Assembly (NCBI RefSeq): GCF_003013815.1
Contig: NZ_PRLH01000094.1
Coordinates: 1-61,444 of the forward strand
Length of the DNA stretch: 61,444 nucleotides
Direction of reading: 5' to 3'
DNA from: Cyanothece sp. BG0011
GTDB lineage: Bacteria > Cyanobacteriota > Cyanobacteriia > Cyanobacteriales > Microcystaceae
Below, piece by piece: positions 6,616 through 15,611 of the stretch. Position 1 is the stretch's first letter; every line of letters starts with the position of its first letter. The position numbers and the translations under genes were made by a program. Below the pieces are notes generated by a model that was not told where the DNA came from, searched no databases, and saw only the letters and a list, made by a program, of their open reading frames with translations.

Positions 6616-7752
6616 ATGTTGGCATACATCCTAGCGATCGCTGTTGGCCTTGCAAGCTTAAGTCTTTATTTATCCGCTTTTTTCCTCCCTGAATTACACC
6701 GAAAAGATGATTTTCTTTGGAGTGGTGTCGGTTTATTTTACGCTTTGGTCCTCTGGGTATGTGCCGGAAGCGTGACAGGGGGGGTATTATTAGGGCAAAG
6801 TGCTGCAGTAACGTTAGTGATATGCTTTGGTTGGCAAACCCTGCGTTTAAGACGGGCGATCGCTCATCCTGACGAAAAAACCGATATTAGCGGATTTTCT
6901 TTGGTCAGTTGGGTACAAAACCGCTTCAAGAAAAAATCACCCTCTCCGGTTCCTTCAGTGAGTGAAACCCCAGAAGAAGAAAAACTGACTCCTCAACCAG
7001 AAAACGAGGTGACTCCTGAACCTGAGACAGAAACGACTCTAGAACAAACCCCCGTTATCTCTCAGCTAGAAACATCAGAAGAAAGTGACGTTACTCCTGA
7101 ACCGGAAATCGAAACCACCACCGAACAAACCCCCGTTATCTCTCAGGTAGAACCCCCAGAAGCAACAGAGGTGACCCCTGAACCGGAAACCGAAACCACC
7201 ACCGAACCAACATCAGAAGAAACCGACGATAGTGTTGAACCGGAAACCGAAACCATCGAACTAGAAACCAATGTGACCTCAGAGGTTAACAGTGAAGAAG
7301 AAACGGAGATGACCCCTGAACCGGAAACAGAAACCACTGAAACTAAAAAACAAGGATTTTCCTTTAAGTCCTTATTTGGGTTAGGTAAGTCGAAATCTCA
7401 ACCCACCACACAACCCCCCGAAAAAATCAGCACTGACCCTGATCTCGAAGACAGCAACTGGGATGATGATGAGGAGGAAGAAGACAGTTCAGATATCGAA
7501 CCCTTCACTCCTAGTCTGGTAGAAGAAACCGAAGTAATTAAGTCTGAATCAGGGATAGAAACAACCGAGGTGACTGAAGAAGACTTAATAGACAAAGAAA
7601 CCAGCGAAATAAGCGAAAATCTTCAAGAGTACGTTGCTGAATTTGAACCTTATCTAGCAGATGATGAAGCAGAAACCCTCGTCGAAGACTATAAACCCAA
7701 AACCGAAACCGCTCCATCTCAAACCACTGAAAAAGAAGAAGAAGAAGAATAA
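6616..7752 (+). CDS. ycf66: Ycf66-family protein with long acidic tail
   Basis: A 378-aa protein. Residues 1-95 form the Ycf66 domain with membrane segments (YILAIAVGLASLSLYLSAFF and WSGVGLFYALVLWVCAG), conserved in cyanobacteria and some plastids; its function is unknown. The rest is a low-complexity acidic tail with repeated TPEPETETT units. AGGAG near 6600 supports ATG 6616. The stop at 7750-7752 follows a GAA run; the same frame then stays open for 32 more codons of the same composition to a TAG at 7849-7851, so the tail may have been shortened by a nonsense change. Confidence 0.85.
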   Translation: MLAYILAIAVGLASLSLYLSAFFLPELHRKDDFLWSGVGLFYALVLWVCAGSVTGGVLLGQSAAVTLVICFGWQTLRLRRAIAHPDEKTDISGFSLVSWVQNRFKKKSPSPVPSVSETPEEEKLTPQPENEVTPEPETETTLEQTPVISQLETSEESDVTPEPEIETTTEQTPVISQVEPPEATEVTPEPETETTTEPTSEETDDSVEPETETIELETNVTSEVNSEEETEMTPEPETETTETKKQGFSFKSLFGLGKSKSQPTTQPPEKISTDPDLEDSNWDDDEEEEDSSDIEPFTPSLVEETEVIKSESGIETTEVTEEDLIDKETSEISENLQEYVAEFEPYLADDEAETLVEDYKPKTETAPSQTTEKEEEEE

Positions 7753-7941
7753 CCTCTAACAATTGAGGATTCTACCTCAGAAGTGAGTGAAGCGAGTGAT
7801 CAAACAACGGACAAAAATGACGAGGAAAAATCAAATCAATCGTCAACTTAGGGAGAGAATCTGCGATCGCTAATCTCCAAAGTCCTGCCAGTGAGCCGAT
7901 TCTAACCCTTCTCATTCCGTCAATTGGCTCACCCTAGGATT

Positions 7942-8103
7942 TTAATATTCCTCATCTTCATCCCTTGGGTTATTGACTTCTTCTTTGAAACCCCGTAACG
8001 TTTTACCCAAAGACGAGCCTAATTCTGGGATTTTTTTCGGACCAAAAATTAACAAAGCAACAACAAGAATAATAGCGACTTCGGGCCATCCTAGTCCAAA
8101 CAT
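7942..8103 (-). CDS. tatA: Twin-arginine translocase subunit TatA (short)
   Basis: A 53-aa protein read from ATG 8103 to TAA 7942. The N-terminal membrane helix (PEVAIILVVALLIFGPKKIPELG) with the FGPKKIPELG hinge, then an amphipathic helix (SSLGKTLRGFKEEV) and an acidic tail, is the textbook TatA/E layout. It forms the translocation pore of the Tat system that exports folded proteins across thylakoid and plasma membranes. It is convergent with ycf66 and divergent from pcyA. Confidence 0.9.
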   Translation of the reverse strand: MFGLGWPEVAIILVVALLIFGPKKIPELGSSLGKTLRGFKEEVNNPRDEDEEY

Positions 8104-8203
8104 AGATATCTCCAAAAGTTAAGTTATGTCTGCATGGTGACATGGGGGGACAGTCTCAGTATATCCTGAGAATACTGTCTTTTGTTGCATCTGTTACTGA
8201 CAC

Positions 8204-8944
8204 ATGACTACTGTAAAAACCTCACCCACCACCTTATCTCTACATCCCTTAATTCATCAGTTAGCTGAGGTTATTCTCTCCCATTGGCAAGACTATTTGA
8301 ATTTAAGTCCCTACGAGTTACCCGATGGTTTAGGCTATGTAGAAGGGAAATTAGAAGGGGAGAAACTGGTGATTGAAAATCGTTGTTATCAATCTCCCCA
8401 ATTTCGGAAAATGCACTTAGAATTAGCTAAAGTGGGACAAGGCTTAGACATTCTTCACTGTGTCATGTTTCCTAACCCAGACTATGCTTTACCCATGTTT
8501 GGCTGTGATATTGTGGCTGGTAAGGGGGGTGTCAGTGCCGCGATCGCAGATTTATCCCCGGCCAACCCTGAGTTAACCCTATCTGATCACTATCATCAAG
8601 CCTTATCTCAACTCGAAACCCCGAATTTTTCTGATCAACGAGAGTTACCCGAATGGGGAGATATTTTTTCAGACTATTGTTTATTTATTCGTCCCCATAG
8701 TGAAGCAGAAGAAAAGCAATTTCTCAAGCGAGTTAGCGACTTTTTAAAAGTCCATTGTCAACAAGCAAACCAGTCTCAACCTGTTTCAACGCAACAACGA
8801 GAATTTAATCTACAAGGCCAAGAATATTATTGTCGTAAGCAACAACAGAACGATAAAACTCGTCGTGTCTTAGAGAAAGCCTTTGGGGAAGCCTGGGCTA
8901 ATAAATATATGACTCAGGTCCTATTTGATATCCCTAACCATTAA
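8204..8944 (+). CDS. pcyA: Phycocyanobilin:ferredoxin oxidoreductase PcyA
   Basis: A 246-aa protein of the usual length. It reduces biliverdin IX-alpha to phycocyanobilin with four electrons from ferredoxin, supplying the chromophore of phycobilisomes and phytochromes. [26 protein letters not shown] and [15 protein letters not shown] are diagnostic. Glu73, His85 and Asp102 correspond by spacing to the catalytic Glu76, His88 and Asp105 of the Synechocystis enzyme. It appears monocistronic; the region after the stop holds short repeats (8959-9055). Confidence 0.97.
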   Translation: MTTVKTSPTTLSLHPLIHQLAEVILSHWQDYLNLSPYELPDGLGYVEGKLEGEKLVIENRCYQSPQFRKMHLELAKVGQGLDILHCVMFPNPDYALPMFGCDIVAGKGGVSAAIADLSPANPELTLSDHYHQALSQLETPNFSDQRELPEWGDIFSDYCLFIRPHSEAEEKQFLKRVSDFLKVHCQQANQSQPVSTQQREFNLQGQEYYCRKQQQNDKTRRVLEKAFGEAWANKYMTQVLFDIPNH

Positions 8945-9079
8945 CTTATGATAGTAAGTAGTTACCAGTTACCGGTTACCAGTTATCAGTTGAATTCTAT
9001 GAATTCGTAATGAATTGTTGGCTGCTGGCTGTTAACTGCTAACTGTTTATTGTTCATTGATGCAAGGAACTCGTTAAGA

Positions 9080-9670
9080 ATGAATGAAAAGGCAAAATTA
9101 TTAGAAACCATCGCAGGAAAAAATAGAGGGTTATTAGCCTCAGAAATGGATCGGGTTAGGGTATTATCAGCCATTGAACAACTAGAAGATCATAATCCCA
9201 ATCCTAACCCTATCAAAACCCCTGAATTATTAGAGGGAAATTGGCGTTTACTCTATACAACCAGTAAAGGAATTTTAGGATTAGACCGTTTTCCTGTGCT
9301 TCAATTGGGTCAAATTTATCAATGTATTCGCACAGAAGAAGCTAAACTTTATAATATTGCAGAAATTGTCGGCGTTCCTTTTTTAGAAGGAATTGTGAGT
9401 GTATCAGCTAGATTTGAAGCCACATCAGATAAAAGAGTACAAGTTAAATTTGAACGGTATATTGCAGGATTGCAACGGTTGTTAGGCTATCAATCACCTA
9501 ATAAATTAATCAAAGACATTGAAACAGGAAAAAAGTTTTTTCCGTTAGATTTTGGTCTAGAAAGTCGAGAACAACAAGGATGGTTAGAAATTACCTATTT
9601 AGATGATGATTTACGGATAGGAAGAGGCAACGAAGGCAGTGTTTTTGTCCTATCTAAAGAAAAAAAGTAA
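9080..9670 (+). CDS. PAP/fibrillin-family lipid-associated protein
   Basis: 196 aa from ATG 9080, chosen over an upstream TTG at 9050 because of the AAGGAA at about 9064 and because the extra residues look non-native. The core LLEGNWRLLYTTSKGILGLDRFPVLQLGQIYQCI is the plastid lipid-associated protein (fibrillin) signature. Family members are lipocalin-like and associate with thylakoid lipids or plastoglobules under photooxidative stress. There is no signal peptide. The specific substrate is unknown. Confidence 0.85.
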   Translation: MNEKAKLLETIAGKNRGLLASEMDRVRVLSAIEQLEDHNPNPNPIKTPELLEGNWRLLYTTSKGILGLDRFPVLQLGQIYQCIRTEEAKLYNIAEIVGVPFLEGIVSVSARFEATSDKRVQVKFERYIAGLQRLLGYQSPNKLIKDIETGKKFFPLDFGLESREQQGWLEITYLDDDLRIGRGNEGSVFVLSKEKK

Positions 9671-9685
9671 GATAATTTTTTATTA

Positions 9686-10840
9686 TTAATTAGCCTTAGG
9701 CAAATAACGTTTAAGCATTGCTTGCCAATCCGGTTCACTGAGTTCTTGTAAAAGTTGCTGATTTAAAGCTTCTTGTAAGGGTGAGTTGTCGGGAAGGGCA
9801 AAGGTGTAATGACTGGCTTGAATGCCTGTGTCTTCAATCCAAATCAGCCGGTTAAACTCATTTTTGTTCAGTGTCTGTAAAGTGGTGGTGTCATCAACAA
9901 ACGCCTCGATTTCCCCTTCATCAACAGCTTTGAGTCCTGCTGCTGGGGTCGAAAAAGGCTGAAACTGAATTTGTTCTAGATTTAAATACCTGGCTGCTGT
10001 GGAGTTGGGGATACTGCCAATCTGCATTGTTTTTAACTGCTGCACTTGAATCGGCTGAATTCCCTGATCAAGCAGTAAAATTGAGGTAATGGAAGCGGTC
10101 AAACTGGCTGTCAGTCCCATGGCAACCAGCATCCACAACATGGCTAAAATACGCCCCCCAATGGTCTGAGGTGCTTTATCGCCATAGCCAATGGTGGTCA
10201 TCGTTACACCAGCCCACCAAAAGCCATCCCAAATGCCTTTTATTGGGGACTGATGATACATATCGTCATTAGAGTTGTGTTCAAAAAGCCAGCACAGCAG
10301 ACCCACAACAAATAAAATGATACTCACCCAGAGACAAATTTGCAGAAACTGGGGTGAAAAAACGGCTTTGAGAACTTCCCAAAGTCGCTGCTTTCGTGGG
10401 GTAGCGATCCCTAACGTGGTGGCAAAATAGCTTTGAGTGAAGTCAACTGCTTGTTCTCTTGGGGCAGTGGCTGTCATCAGGGCAACATCGAGATCCCCTG
10501 ATTGAAGCTGGGCGATCGCTTGGTCATATTCGACTTCGCGCCATTGATAGTCCAAATTCAGTTCATAAGCCATCTCTCGCCACAGTTGAACCCCAATGCC
10601 GTCCCAGTCGGCATTTCCCTGAGTATTAGTGGATTTAATCACAAAAGGAGGCACTGGACTCAACCCGACGATTAGGGTTTTTTCCTGGGAGATCAAGGCA
10701 TTAGCGGTGTCATTTTTCGAGGGTTGGGCGACGGTGAATGAACTGGTTAGGATGAGCAGCAGACAGGTTAGGAATGCACTGAGTGAATAAAACCATCTCC
10801 TCATGGTGCGAACTAGGACTCGCCGTCTTTCTGCTTTCAT
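9686..10840 (-). CDS. GluR0-type ligand-gated potassium channel
   Basis: A 384-aa protein. After a signal-like N-terminus (start possibly at Met13) comes the first lobe of a periplasmic solute-binding domain (about 55-150), a membrane helix (165-187), a pore loop with the K+ filter TTIGYGD (215-221), a second helix (about 230-255), and the second ligand-binding lobe (260-380). This S1-TM-P-TM-S2 order is that of the prokaryotic ionotropic glutamate receptor GluR0 of Synechocystis. The likely ligand is an amino acid, which the sequence does not specify. It lies alone on the minus strand between core genes. Confidence 0.9.
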   Translation of the reverse strand: MKAERRRVLVRTMRRWFYSLSAFLTCLLLILTSSFTVAQPSKNDTANALISQEKTLIVGLSPVPPFVIKSTNTQGNADWDGIGVQLWREMAYELNLDYQWREVEYDQAIAQLQSGDLDVALMTATAPREQAVDFTQSYFATTLGIATPRKQRLWEVLKAVFSPQFLQICLWVSIILFVVGLLCWLFEHNSNDDMYHQSPIKGIWDGFWWAGVTMTTIGYGDKAPQTIGGRILAMLWMLVAMGLTASLTASITSILLLDQGIQPIQVQQLKTMQIGSIPNSTAARYLNLEQIQFQPFSTPAAGLKAVDEGEIEAFVDDTTTLQTLNKNEFNRLIWIEDTGIQASHYTFALPDNSPLQEALNQQLLQELSEPDWQAMLKRYLPKAN

Positions 10841-10897
10841 CGCGATTACAAAAATTTATTTTTTCCATTCATTATAACGGTACTGTTGGGGGATGTT

Positions 10898-11947
10898 TCA
10901 ACTTCTCCAGCGTAAGATTCTCGGTTCGACAGGATTTTTGAAAGGTCGATTTTCGGCTTGAGCTTTTTGATATTCTTGTTTCAAACGAAAATACCATTTA
11001 GCTTGGGTATCAGCATCATCAATTAACATTAAAGGGGGATCATAGGCTAACCCTTCTTGTTGTTGAATGACCACATCCCGATCTTGTGCCAAGAATTTAC
11101 GGGTTAAAAGACTTAATAACGGTTTAAACAGTCCCATCCAGGGAATGGTCCAATAAATACTCTGAAACGCAATACATTGGGTTTCATCAATGGGAGTAAT
11201 GGTGGTTAATAAACAAGCAGAATAGCGATCGCCTCTGAGTATTTCTGTTCTCACACTGGGTAACTCAAAAACAATCTCAATGGAGACTTTATTCCCCAAA
11301 ATTTTATAGGGCCGCGCACTTACCGGCATCTCATAGGGAACAAGACGAAACCCCAACGGAACCGGTTCATACTGCTTTTCTTTGACTCGAAACCGACGGG
11401 GACCACTACGCCACCACCAGGAACTATGAACATAGGGTCCGTGGGCCGGGTCCATCAGGCCGATAATAGCATGGTCGATATGACAGGTAAAGTGGATGGT
11501 TTCAGAGATCCCAGGAGACAGTTTACCAAAGTCTGGAATGGTAGGAACTGGGGGAATAGTGGTCGGATCAAGTTCTTTTTTGCTATCTTCAGCAAAATAA
11601 ACCCAAATATTCCCTTGTACTTCGCGACAGGGATAGGTGGGAACCCGAATACGACTAATATCTAAGTCATCATGTTCAGTTAAAGAAGGAATTTCTCGAC
11701 AACGGCCATCATCGCTGCTAAATTTCCAACCATGATAACAGCAACAAACCTCTTTTCCTTCCATCCATCCGTATTGTAGGGGAATGCCTCGATGGGGACA
11801 AATATCGCGCATGGCAAATACCTCCCCGTCTTCGTGTCGTCCCACTAAGACCGGTTCTCCCAGCATTTTTTTATGCACCATTTTACCTGGTTTTAAGTCT
11901 TTCCCAGGTAAGGCAACATACCAACAGTTACGCAATAGGGTGGTCAT
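10898..11947 (-). CDS. Rieske [2Fe-2S] non-heme iron oxygenase-like protein
   Basis: A 349-aa protein. The Rieske motif CPHRG (Cys51, His53) and CCYHGW (second Cys/His pair about residues 70-73) binds a [2Fe-2S] cluster. The C-terminal half has a mononuclear iron pattern DHAIIGLMDPAHGPYVH typical of ring-hydroxylating and pheophorbide-a-oxygenase-type enzymes. A hydrophobic stretch near residue 270 (TIPWMGLFKPLLSLL) suggests membrane association, as in the PAO/Tic55 group. The substrate is not deducible; a tetrapyrrole or aromatic compound is possible. Confidence 0.85.
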   Translation of the reverse strand: MTTLLRNCWYVALPGKDLKPGKMVHKKMLGEPVLVGRHEDGEVFAMRDICPHRGIPLQYGWMEGKEVCCCYHGWKFSSDDGRCREIPSLTEHDDLDISRIRVPTYPCREVQGNIWVYFAEDSKKELDPTTIPPVPTIPDFGKLSPGISETIHFTCHIDHAIIGLMDPAHGPYVHSSWWWRSGPRRFRVKEKQYEPVPLGFRLVPYEMPVSARPYKILGNKVSIEIVFELPSVRTEILRGDRYSACLLTTITPIDETQCIAFQSIYWTIPWMGLFKPLLSLLTRKFLAQDRDVVIQQQEGLAYDPPLMLIDDADTQAKWYFRLKQEYQKAQAENRPFKNPVEPRILRWRS

Positions 11948-12240
11948 GGTGCAGTCTCCCTCCTTTCAAGCTAGTTGACGCAATGCCCGATATTTTGTGC
12001 CACTCAACAGAGTCAGATTGCATTTTATCCTAACATTTTCAGAGTTTAACTATCACTAGCCAAGATTTTTCTCTATGGATACCCCTCGAACCAAAGTCGG
12101 ACAGACCAAGATGTCTTATTGCCAAAAGGTCGACTTCGACAGATAATAAAGCTAATTTTGAGCCAAAAATCTGATAGTTGACTCTCAGTGTTCACTATCA
12201 ATTCATCTTTTTTTAGGAGAACTTCAGGAAAAATCACATT

Positions 12241-12429
12241 ATGTCTATTATCTTTCAACTTGTCTTAACTGCGCTCGTTTTCTTTTCTTTTGTCATGGTC
12301 GTTGCCGTTCCCGTTGCTTATGCGTCTCCCCAAAACTGGGATCAGTCTAAGCCTTTATTGTACATTGGGTCTGCTATTTGGGTGGCCTTAGTGTTGCTAG
12401 TGGCTGTCTTAAACTTTTTAGTAGTTTAA
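12241..12429 (+). CDS. psbZ: Photosystem II protein PsbZ (Ycf9)
   Basis: A 62-aa protein with two transmembrane helices and the conserved loop [25 protein letters not shown]. PsbZ sits at the PSII periphery near CP43 and stabilises antenna contacts. ATG 12241 is preceded by AGGAGA at 12215-12220. The neighbour downstream is ribH, an arrangement common in cyanobacteria; a strong terminator separates them. Confidence 0.95.
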   Translation: MSIIFQLVLTALVFFSFVMVVAVPVAYASPQNWDQSKPLLYIGSAIWVALVLLVAVLNFLVV

Positions 12430-12450
12430 TCATTATCCTGCAACATCATG

Positions 12451-12488
12451 CCCCATCTTTAGCTATGCTTAAAGGTGGGGATTTTTTT
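12451..12488 (+). terminator. Intrinsic terminator after psbZ
   Basis: CCCCATCTTTAGC (12451-12463) pairs with GCTTAAAGGTGGGG (12467-12480) with one wobble or bulge and is followed by seven T (12482-12488). It is a classic Rho-independent structure that isolates psbZ from ribH. Confidence 0.9.
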
Positions 12489-12511
12489 GTAGAACATTTA
12501 AAGCTAAGATT

Positions 12512-13063
12512 ATGACCATTTTTGAGGGAACTTTTACCCAAGACCCATCCGCTTTACGTTTTGCCATTGTTATCGGTCGTTTTAATGATTTAGTGACGGA
12601 TAAACTCTTAGCCGGTTGTCAAGACTGTTTAAAGCGTCATGGTATTGATGTTAACCCCCACGGAACCCAAGTGGACTATGTGTGGGTTCCTGGCAGTTTT
12701 GAAGTTCCCCTCGTTGCCCGTCAATTAGCCTTATCGGGAAACTACGATGCTATCATCTGTTTAGGGGCAATTATTCGGGGCCATACCCCCCACTTTGACT
12801 ATGTGGCAGCAGAAGCCGCCAAAGGCATCGCAGCGGCCGGTTTTCAAACAGGAACCCCGGTGGTGTTCGGTATTTTAACCACCGATACCATGCAACAGGC
12901 TTTAGAAAGGGCGGGGATTAAGAGTAATTTGGGCTGGAATTATGCCTTAAATGCCTTAGAAATGGCCAGTTTAATGGGTCAATTACGGGGTCAAGTTCCG
13001 CCGAACAATTCTCAAGCTTCTTTACCGGTGTCTTCAATGAAAAACCCCATGATCTCAGAATAA
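12512..13063 (+). CDS. ribH: 6,7-dimethyl-8-ribityllumazine synthase
   Basis: A 183-aa protein. It condenses 5-amino-6-ribitylaminouracil with dihydroxybutanone phosphate in riboflavin synthesis. [25 protein letters not shown] and [17 protein letters not shown] are the family's substrate-binding and catalytic segments. The last 25 residues (after LRGQVPPNN) are a polar tail beyond the usual 155-160-aa core, as in several cyanobacteria. The start codon lies within 25 nt of the psbZ terminator, so a short leader is expected. Confidence 0.95.
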   Translation: MTIFEGTFTQDPSALRFAIVIGRFNDLVTDKLLAGCQDCLKRHGIDVNPHGTQVDYVWVPGSFEVPLVARQLALSGNYDAIICLGAIIRGHTPHFDYVAAEAAKGIAAAGFQTGTPVVFGILTTDTMQQALERAGIKSNLGWNYALNALEMASLMGQLRGQVPPNNSQASLPVSSMKNPMISE

Positions 13064-13099
13064 CTGAAGTTTAATTGATGACTTCAACATAAATGTTGT

Positions 13100-13600
13100 A
13101 TGACAGATTTATATGTTTCTTGGGAAACCTATCACCACCATATTGAAACCTTAGCGGTGAAAATTTATCAATCTCAGTGGGAGTTTGACCAAGTTGTTTG
13201 TATTGCCAAAGGTGGCTTAAGGGTGGGAGATATTCTCAGTCGTCTTTATAATATTCCTTTAGCCATTGTGGCGGCTGCTTCTTATGGGGGAGAAGATAAC
13301 CGTTCCCGTGAAGAACTCACCATTGGCCAACATTTAGCCATGACCAATGAAACCTTAGGATCTCGTATTTTATTAGTGGATGATTTGGTAGACTCTGGGG
13401 TAAGCTTACAAGCCGTATCTCAATGGTTACATGATTATTCTTCCCATCTTCAAGAACTGCGTACTGCCGTCATTTGGTACAAAAGTTGTTCTCAGTTTCA
13501 ACCGGATTATTATGTAGAATATTTATCGGATAATCCTTGGATTCATCAACCCTTTGAACGCTACGAAACGATAAATCTAAAAGACTTATCTTTACAATAA
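13100..13600 (+). CDS. Purine-type phosphoribosyltransferase
   Basis: A 166-aa protein with the PRPP-binding motif ILLVDDLVDSGVSL (about residues 92-105) and the N-terminal VCIAKGGLRVGDILSR segment of the hypoxanthine/xanthine/guanine phosphoribosyltransferase group. It most likely salvages a purine base with PRPP to give the nucleotide; base specificity cannot be read from sequence. It follows ribH by 36 nt and may be cotranscribed. Confidence 0.85.
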   Translation: MTDLYVSWETYHHHIETLAVKIYQSQWEFDQVVCIAKGGLRVGDILSRLYNIPLAIVAAASYGGEDNRSREELTIGQHLAMTNETLGSRILLVDDLVDSGVSLQAVSQWLHDYSSHLQELRTAVIWYKSCSQFQPDYYVEYLSDNPWIHQPFERYETINLKDLSLQ

Positions 13601-13800
13601 GTTTGAGGTGGTGGCTTAAAATTTAGGTGATGTCTTAAATAATAACTGCCAAGCCAAATCCTGAAAAATATGTCATACTAATTGATTAGATACAAGTTAA
13701 GGTTAATCATAAAAAAAGACTGATGTTTTTGTCATCCTTCTTAATATAGTGTGGTTGATTTACCTACTACTACTGATCAAACTCATCTACAGTAAAATTA

Positions 13801-14166
13801 TTGTCAAAAATTACAGTGAAAAGTAAAACATTGACCCAAGCTAAAACACAACCAACCCATAGCCATAGTCACGGTAATGGAACCGCCCATAAGCACGTTC
13901 ATAGTGAGGCTTCTTTAAAGCAAATTATCAACCGTCTGTCCCGTATTGAGGGACATATTAGAGGCGTAAAAACAATGGTGTCAGAAAGTCGTCCTTGTCC
14001 TGAAGTTTTGATTCAATTAGCTGCAGTTAGAGGAGCCATTGATCGGGTATCTCGTCTTATTTTAGACGAACATTTGAATGAATGTGTCGCCCGTGCTGCT
14101 CAAGAAGGTAATATAGAAGAGGAATTAGAAGAATTAAAAGCAGCGTTAGATCGATTTTTACCCTAA
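13801..14166 (+). CDS. InrS-like nickel-responsive repressor (CsoR/RcnR family)
   Basis: 121 aa from TTG 13801; GTG 13816 is an alternative start. The His-rich N-terminus (THSHSHGNGTAHKHVH) precedes an all-helical CsoR domain with NRLSRIEGHIRGVKTMV. Metal ligands Cys66, His91 and Cys95 keep exactly the spacing of Cys53, His78 and Cys82 in Synechocystis InrS, which senses Ni(II) and controls the exporter nrsD. No exporter is adjacent here, so the regulated target lies elsewhere. Confidence 0.88.
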   Translation: MSKITVKSKTLTQAKTQPTHSHSHGNGTAHKHVHSEASLKQIINRLSRIEGHIRGVKTMVSESRPCPEVLIQLAAVRGAIDRVSRLILDEHLNECVARAAQEGNIEEELEELKAALDRFLP

Positions 14167-14206
14167 CTAATAACTAACCATAATTAGTAATTTTTGATAG
14201 TTAATT

Positions 14207-14644
14207 ATGACTAAAATAGATTACGAAAAAGACTATTATAATTGGTTATTAGAAACAGCCTATTTATTAGAGGAAGGAAGATTCTCGGAACTAGATATTC
14301 CTAATTTAATTGATGAAATTGAATCAATGGGCAAAAGCCAAAAAAGAGCCATTGAATCTTATTTAAAGGTCTTACTTCTACATTTACTTAAATGGCAATA
14401 TCAACCGAGTCATCGTTCTGGTAGTTGGAAAGCTTCTATTCGTAATAGTCGTTGGGGGATTCATAAAAGAATAAAAGAAAGTCCTAGTTTAAAAAATTAT
14501 CCGAAAGAAGTGATTGAAGAATGTTATAAAATTGCTAGAGAAAATGCTGCTGATGAAACAGGTTTACCATTAGAAACTTTTCCAGAAACACTACAAGTGA
14601 CCATAGAAAATATCTTAGATCAGGATTTTTTACCCAATGGTTAG
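14207..14644 (+). CDS. DUF29 family protein
   Basis: A 145-aa protein with the DUF29 hallmarks YNWLLETAYLLEEGRFSELDIPNLIDEIESMGKS and LLLHLLKWQYQPSHRSGSW. DUF29 proteins are numerous in cyanobacteria and lack an assigned function. It is soluble and helical. The stop TAG is followed within 2 nt by the ATG of the HemD-type gene, so they form an operon. Confidence 0.9.
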   Translation: MTKIDYEKDYYNWLLETAYLLEEGRFSELDIPNLIDEIESMGKSQKRAIESYLKVLLLHLLKWQYQPSHRSGSWKASIRNSRWGIHKRIKESPSLKNYPKEVIEECYKIARENAADETGLPLETFPETLQVTIENILDQDFLPNG

Positions 14645-14646
14645 CA

Positions 14647-15492
14647 ATGAATGATAATTTATTAGCCAGTGCAACTCTTCCTCTTTATAACAAAAGAATT
14701 CTGATAACAGCCCCTCGTAATTATACCTCCCGTTTTGCTAGTGAAATTATTAATTATGGGGGACTTCCTGTTATTATGCCTACCATTGAAACTTGTTATT
14801 TATCCACTTATGAAAAGTTAGATAACTGTTTAAAAAATATTACTCAATTTAATTATATTGCCTTTACCAGTCGCAACGGAATTAATGCCGTTATTAGTCG
14901 TTTAGAAAGTTTAAATATTCCCTTATCTTGTTTCGATAAGTGTCAATTAATTGCCATTGGAAAAGATGCCGAAAGATTAGAAGAAATAGGGTTAAATGTT
15001 GCTATCATTCCAAAAGAAGCCAGTCCCCAAGGTATTGTATCAGAACTCGCTAAAATTTCTAACATTAATCAACAAAGTATTTTAGTTCCTATTCCTCAAG
15101 TTATCGGTATTTCCGAACCCGATATTATTCCTAATTTCATCAGAGCATTAGAAAAATTAGGTATAAAAATAACCCCTATTTATGCTTATCAAACCCGATG
15201 TTTAGAGCCTTCTTTATATAAGATTGAAATTGAGCTAATTAAACAGGGAAAAATTGATGTGATTGCTTTTAGTAGTACCGCAGAAATAGAAAGTTTTTTG
15301 CAGTTAGTCAACAATACTCAACTCCTTACAAAATGTTTGATTGCTTGTTTTGGTCCTTATACAGCAGGTAACGCTAGAAAATTAGGATTAACCGTTGATA
15401 TTGTTGGTAAAGACTATCATTCTTTCGCTGGATTTGTTCAAGCAATGGCCGATTATTTAACCGCTTCTAGTAGTACGGAAATCTACGCCTAA
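14647..15492 (+). CDS. hemD: Uroporphyrinogen-III synthase (stand-alone HemD)
   Basis: A 281-aa protein of the HemD fold: ILITAPRNYTSRFASEIINYGG at the start, FTSRNGINAV (about 77-86) and DVIAFSSTAEIESFL in the second domain. HemD cyclises hydroxymethylbilane to uroporphyrinogen III, the precursor of heme, chlorophyll, bilins and cobalamin. A second HemD domain is fused to CobA at 39006-40517, so the genome carries two versions. The two share little obvious identity, so this one may be specialised or divergent. Confidence 0.85.
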   Translation: MNDNLLASATLPLYNKRILITAPRNYTSRFASEIINYGGLPVIMPTIETCYLSTYEKLDNCLKNITQFNYIAFTSRNGINAVISRLESLNIPLSCFDKCQLIAIGKDAERLEEIGLNVAIIPKEASPQGIVSELAKISNINQQSILVPIPQVIGISEPDIIPNFIRALEKLGIKITPIYAYQTRCLEPSLYKIEIELIKQGKIDVIAFSSTAEIESFLQLVNNTQLLTKCLIACFGPYTAGNARKLGLTVDIVGKDYHSFAGFVQAMADYLTASSSTEIYA

Positions 15493-15565
15493 AGAGTGTT
15501 TAAAACCGAAATAGGATAAAGAAAATATAAGCTACTATAGACAGTGGAGGGAGACAAAACCAGTC

Positions 15566-15604
15566 AAACTCCAGGACATAAGAGAAAATCATAAATCGGA
15601 GGTT
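15566..15604 (+). promoter_or_regulatory. Possible RNA thermometer in the hsp20 leader
   Basis: AAACTCC (15566-15572) can pair with the Shine-Dalgarno region GGAGGTT (15598-15604) with one bulged G, closing a 25-nt loop and hiding the ribosome-binding site 7 nt before the ATG. The small heat-shock gene hsp17 of Synechocystis is controlled by an RNA thermometer of this kind. The stem here is short and unproven. Confidence 0.35.
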
Positions 15605-15611
15605 AATATAT

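Noticed and set aside
7143-7762. Ser/Val-rich minus-strand frames opposite the ycf66 tail
   Set aside because: They are mirror images of the GAA/ACC-rich repeats of the acidic tail.
12073-12258. Minus-strand 61-aa frame before psbZ
   Set aside because: Covers the psbZ promoter and leader and has no family resemblance.
13745-13756. TATAGTGTGGTT before the InrS-like gene equals half of the XRE operator unit at 2521-2571
   Set aside because: Only one half-site without the palindrome, 11 kb away and beside an unrelated regulator; chance match is plausible.
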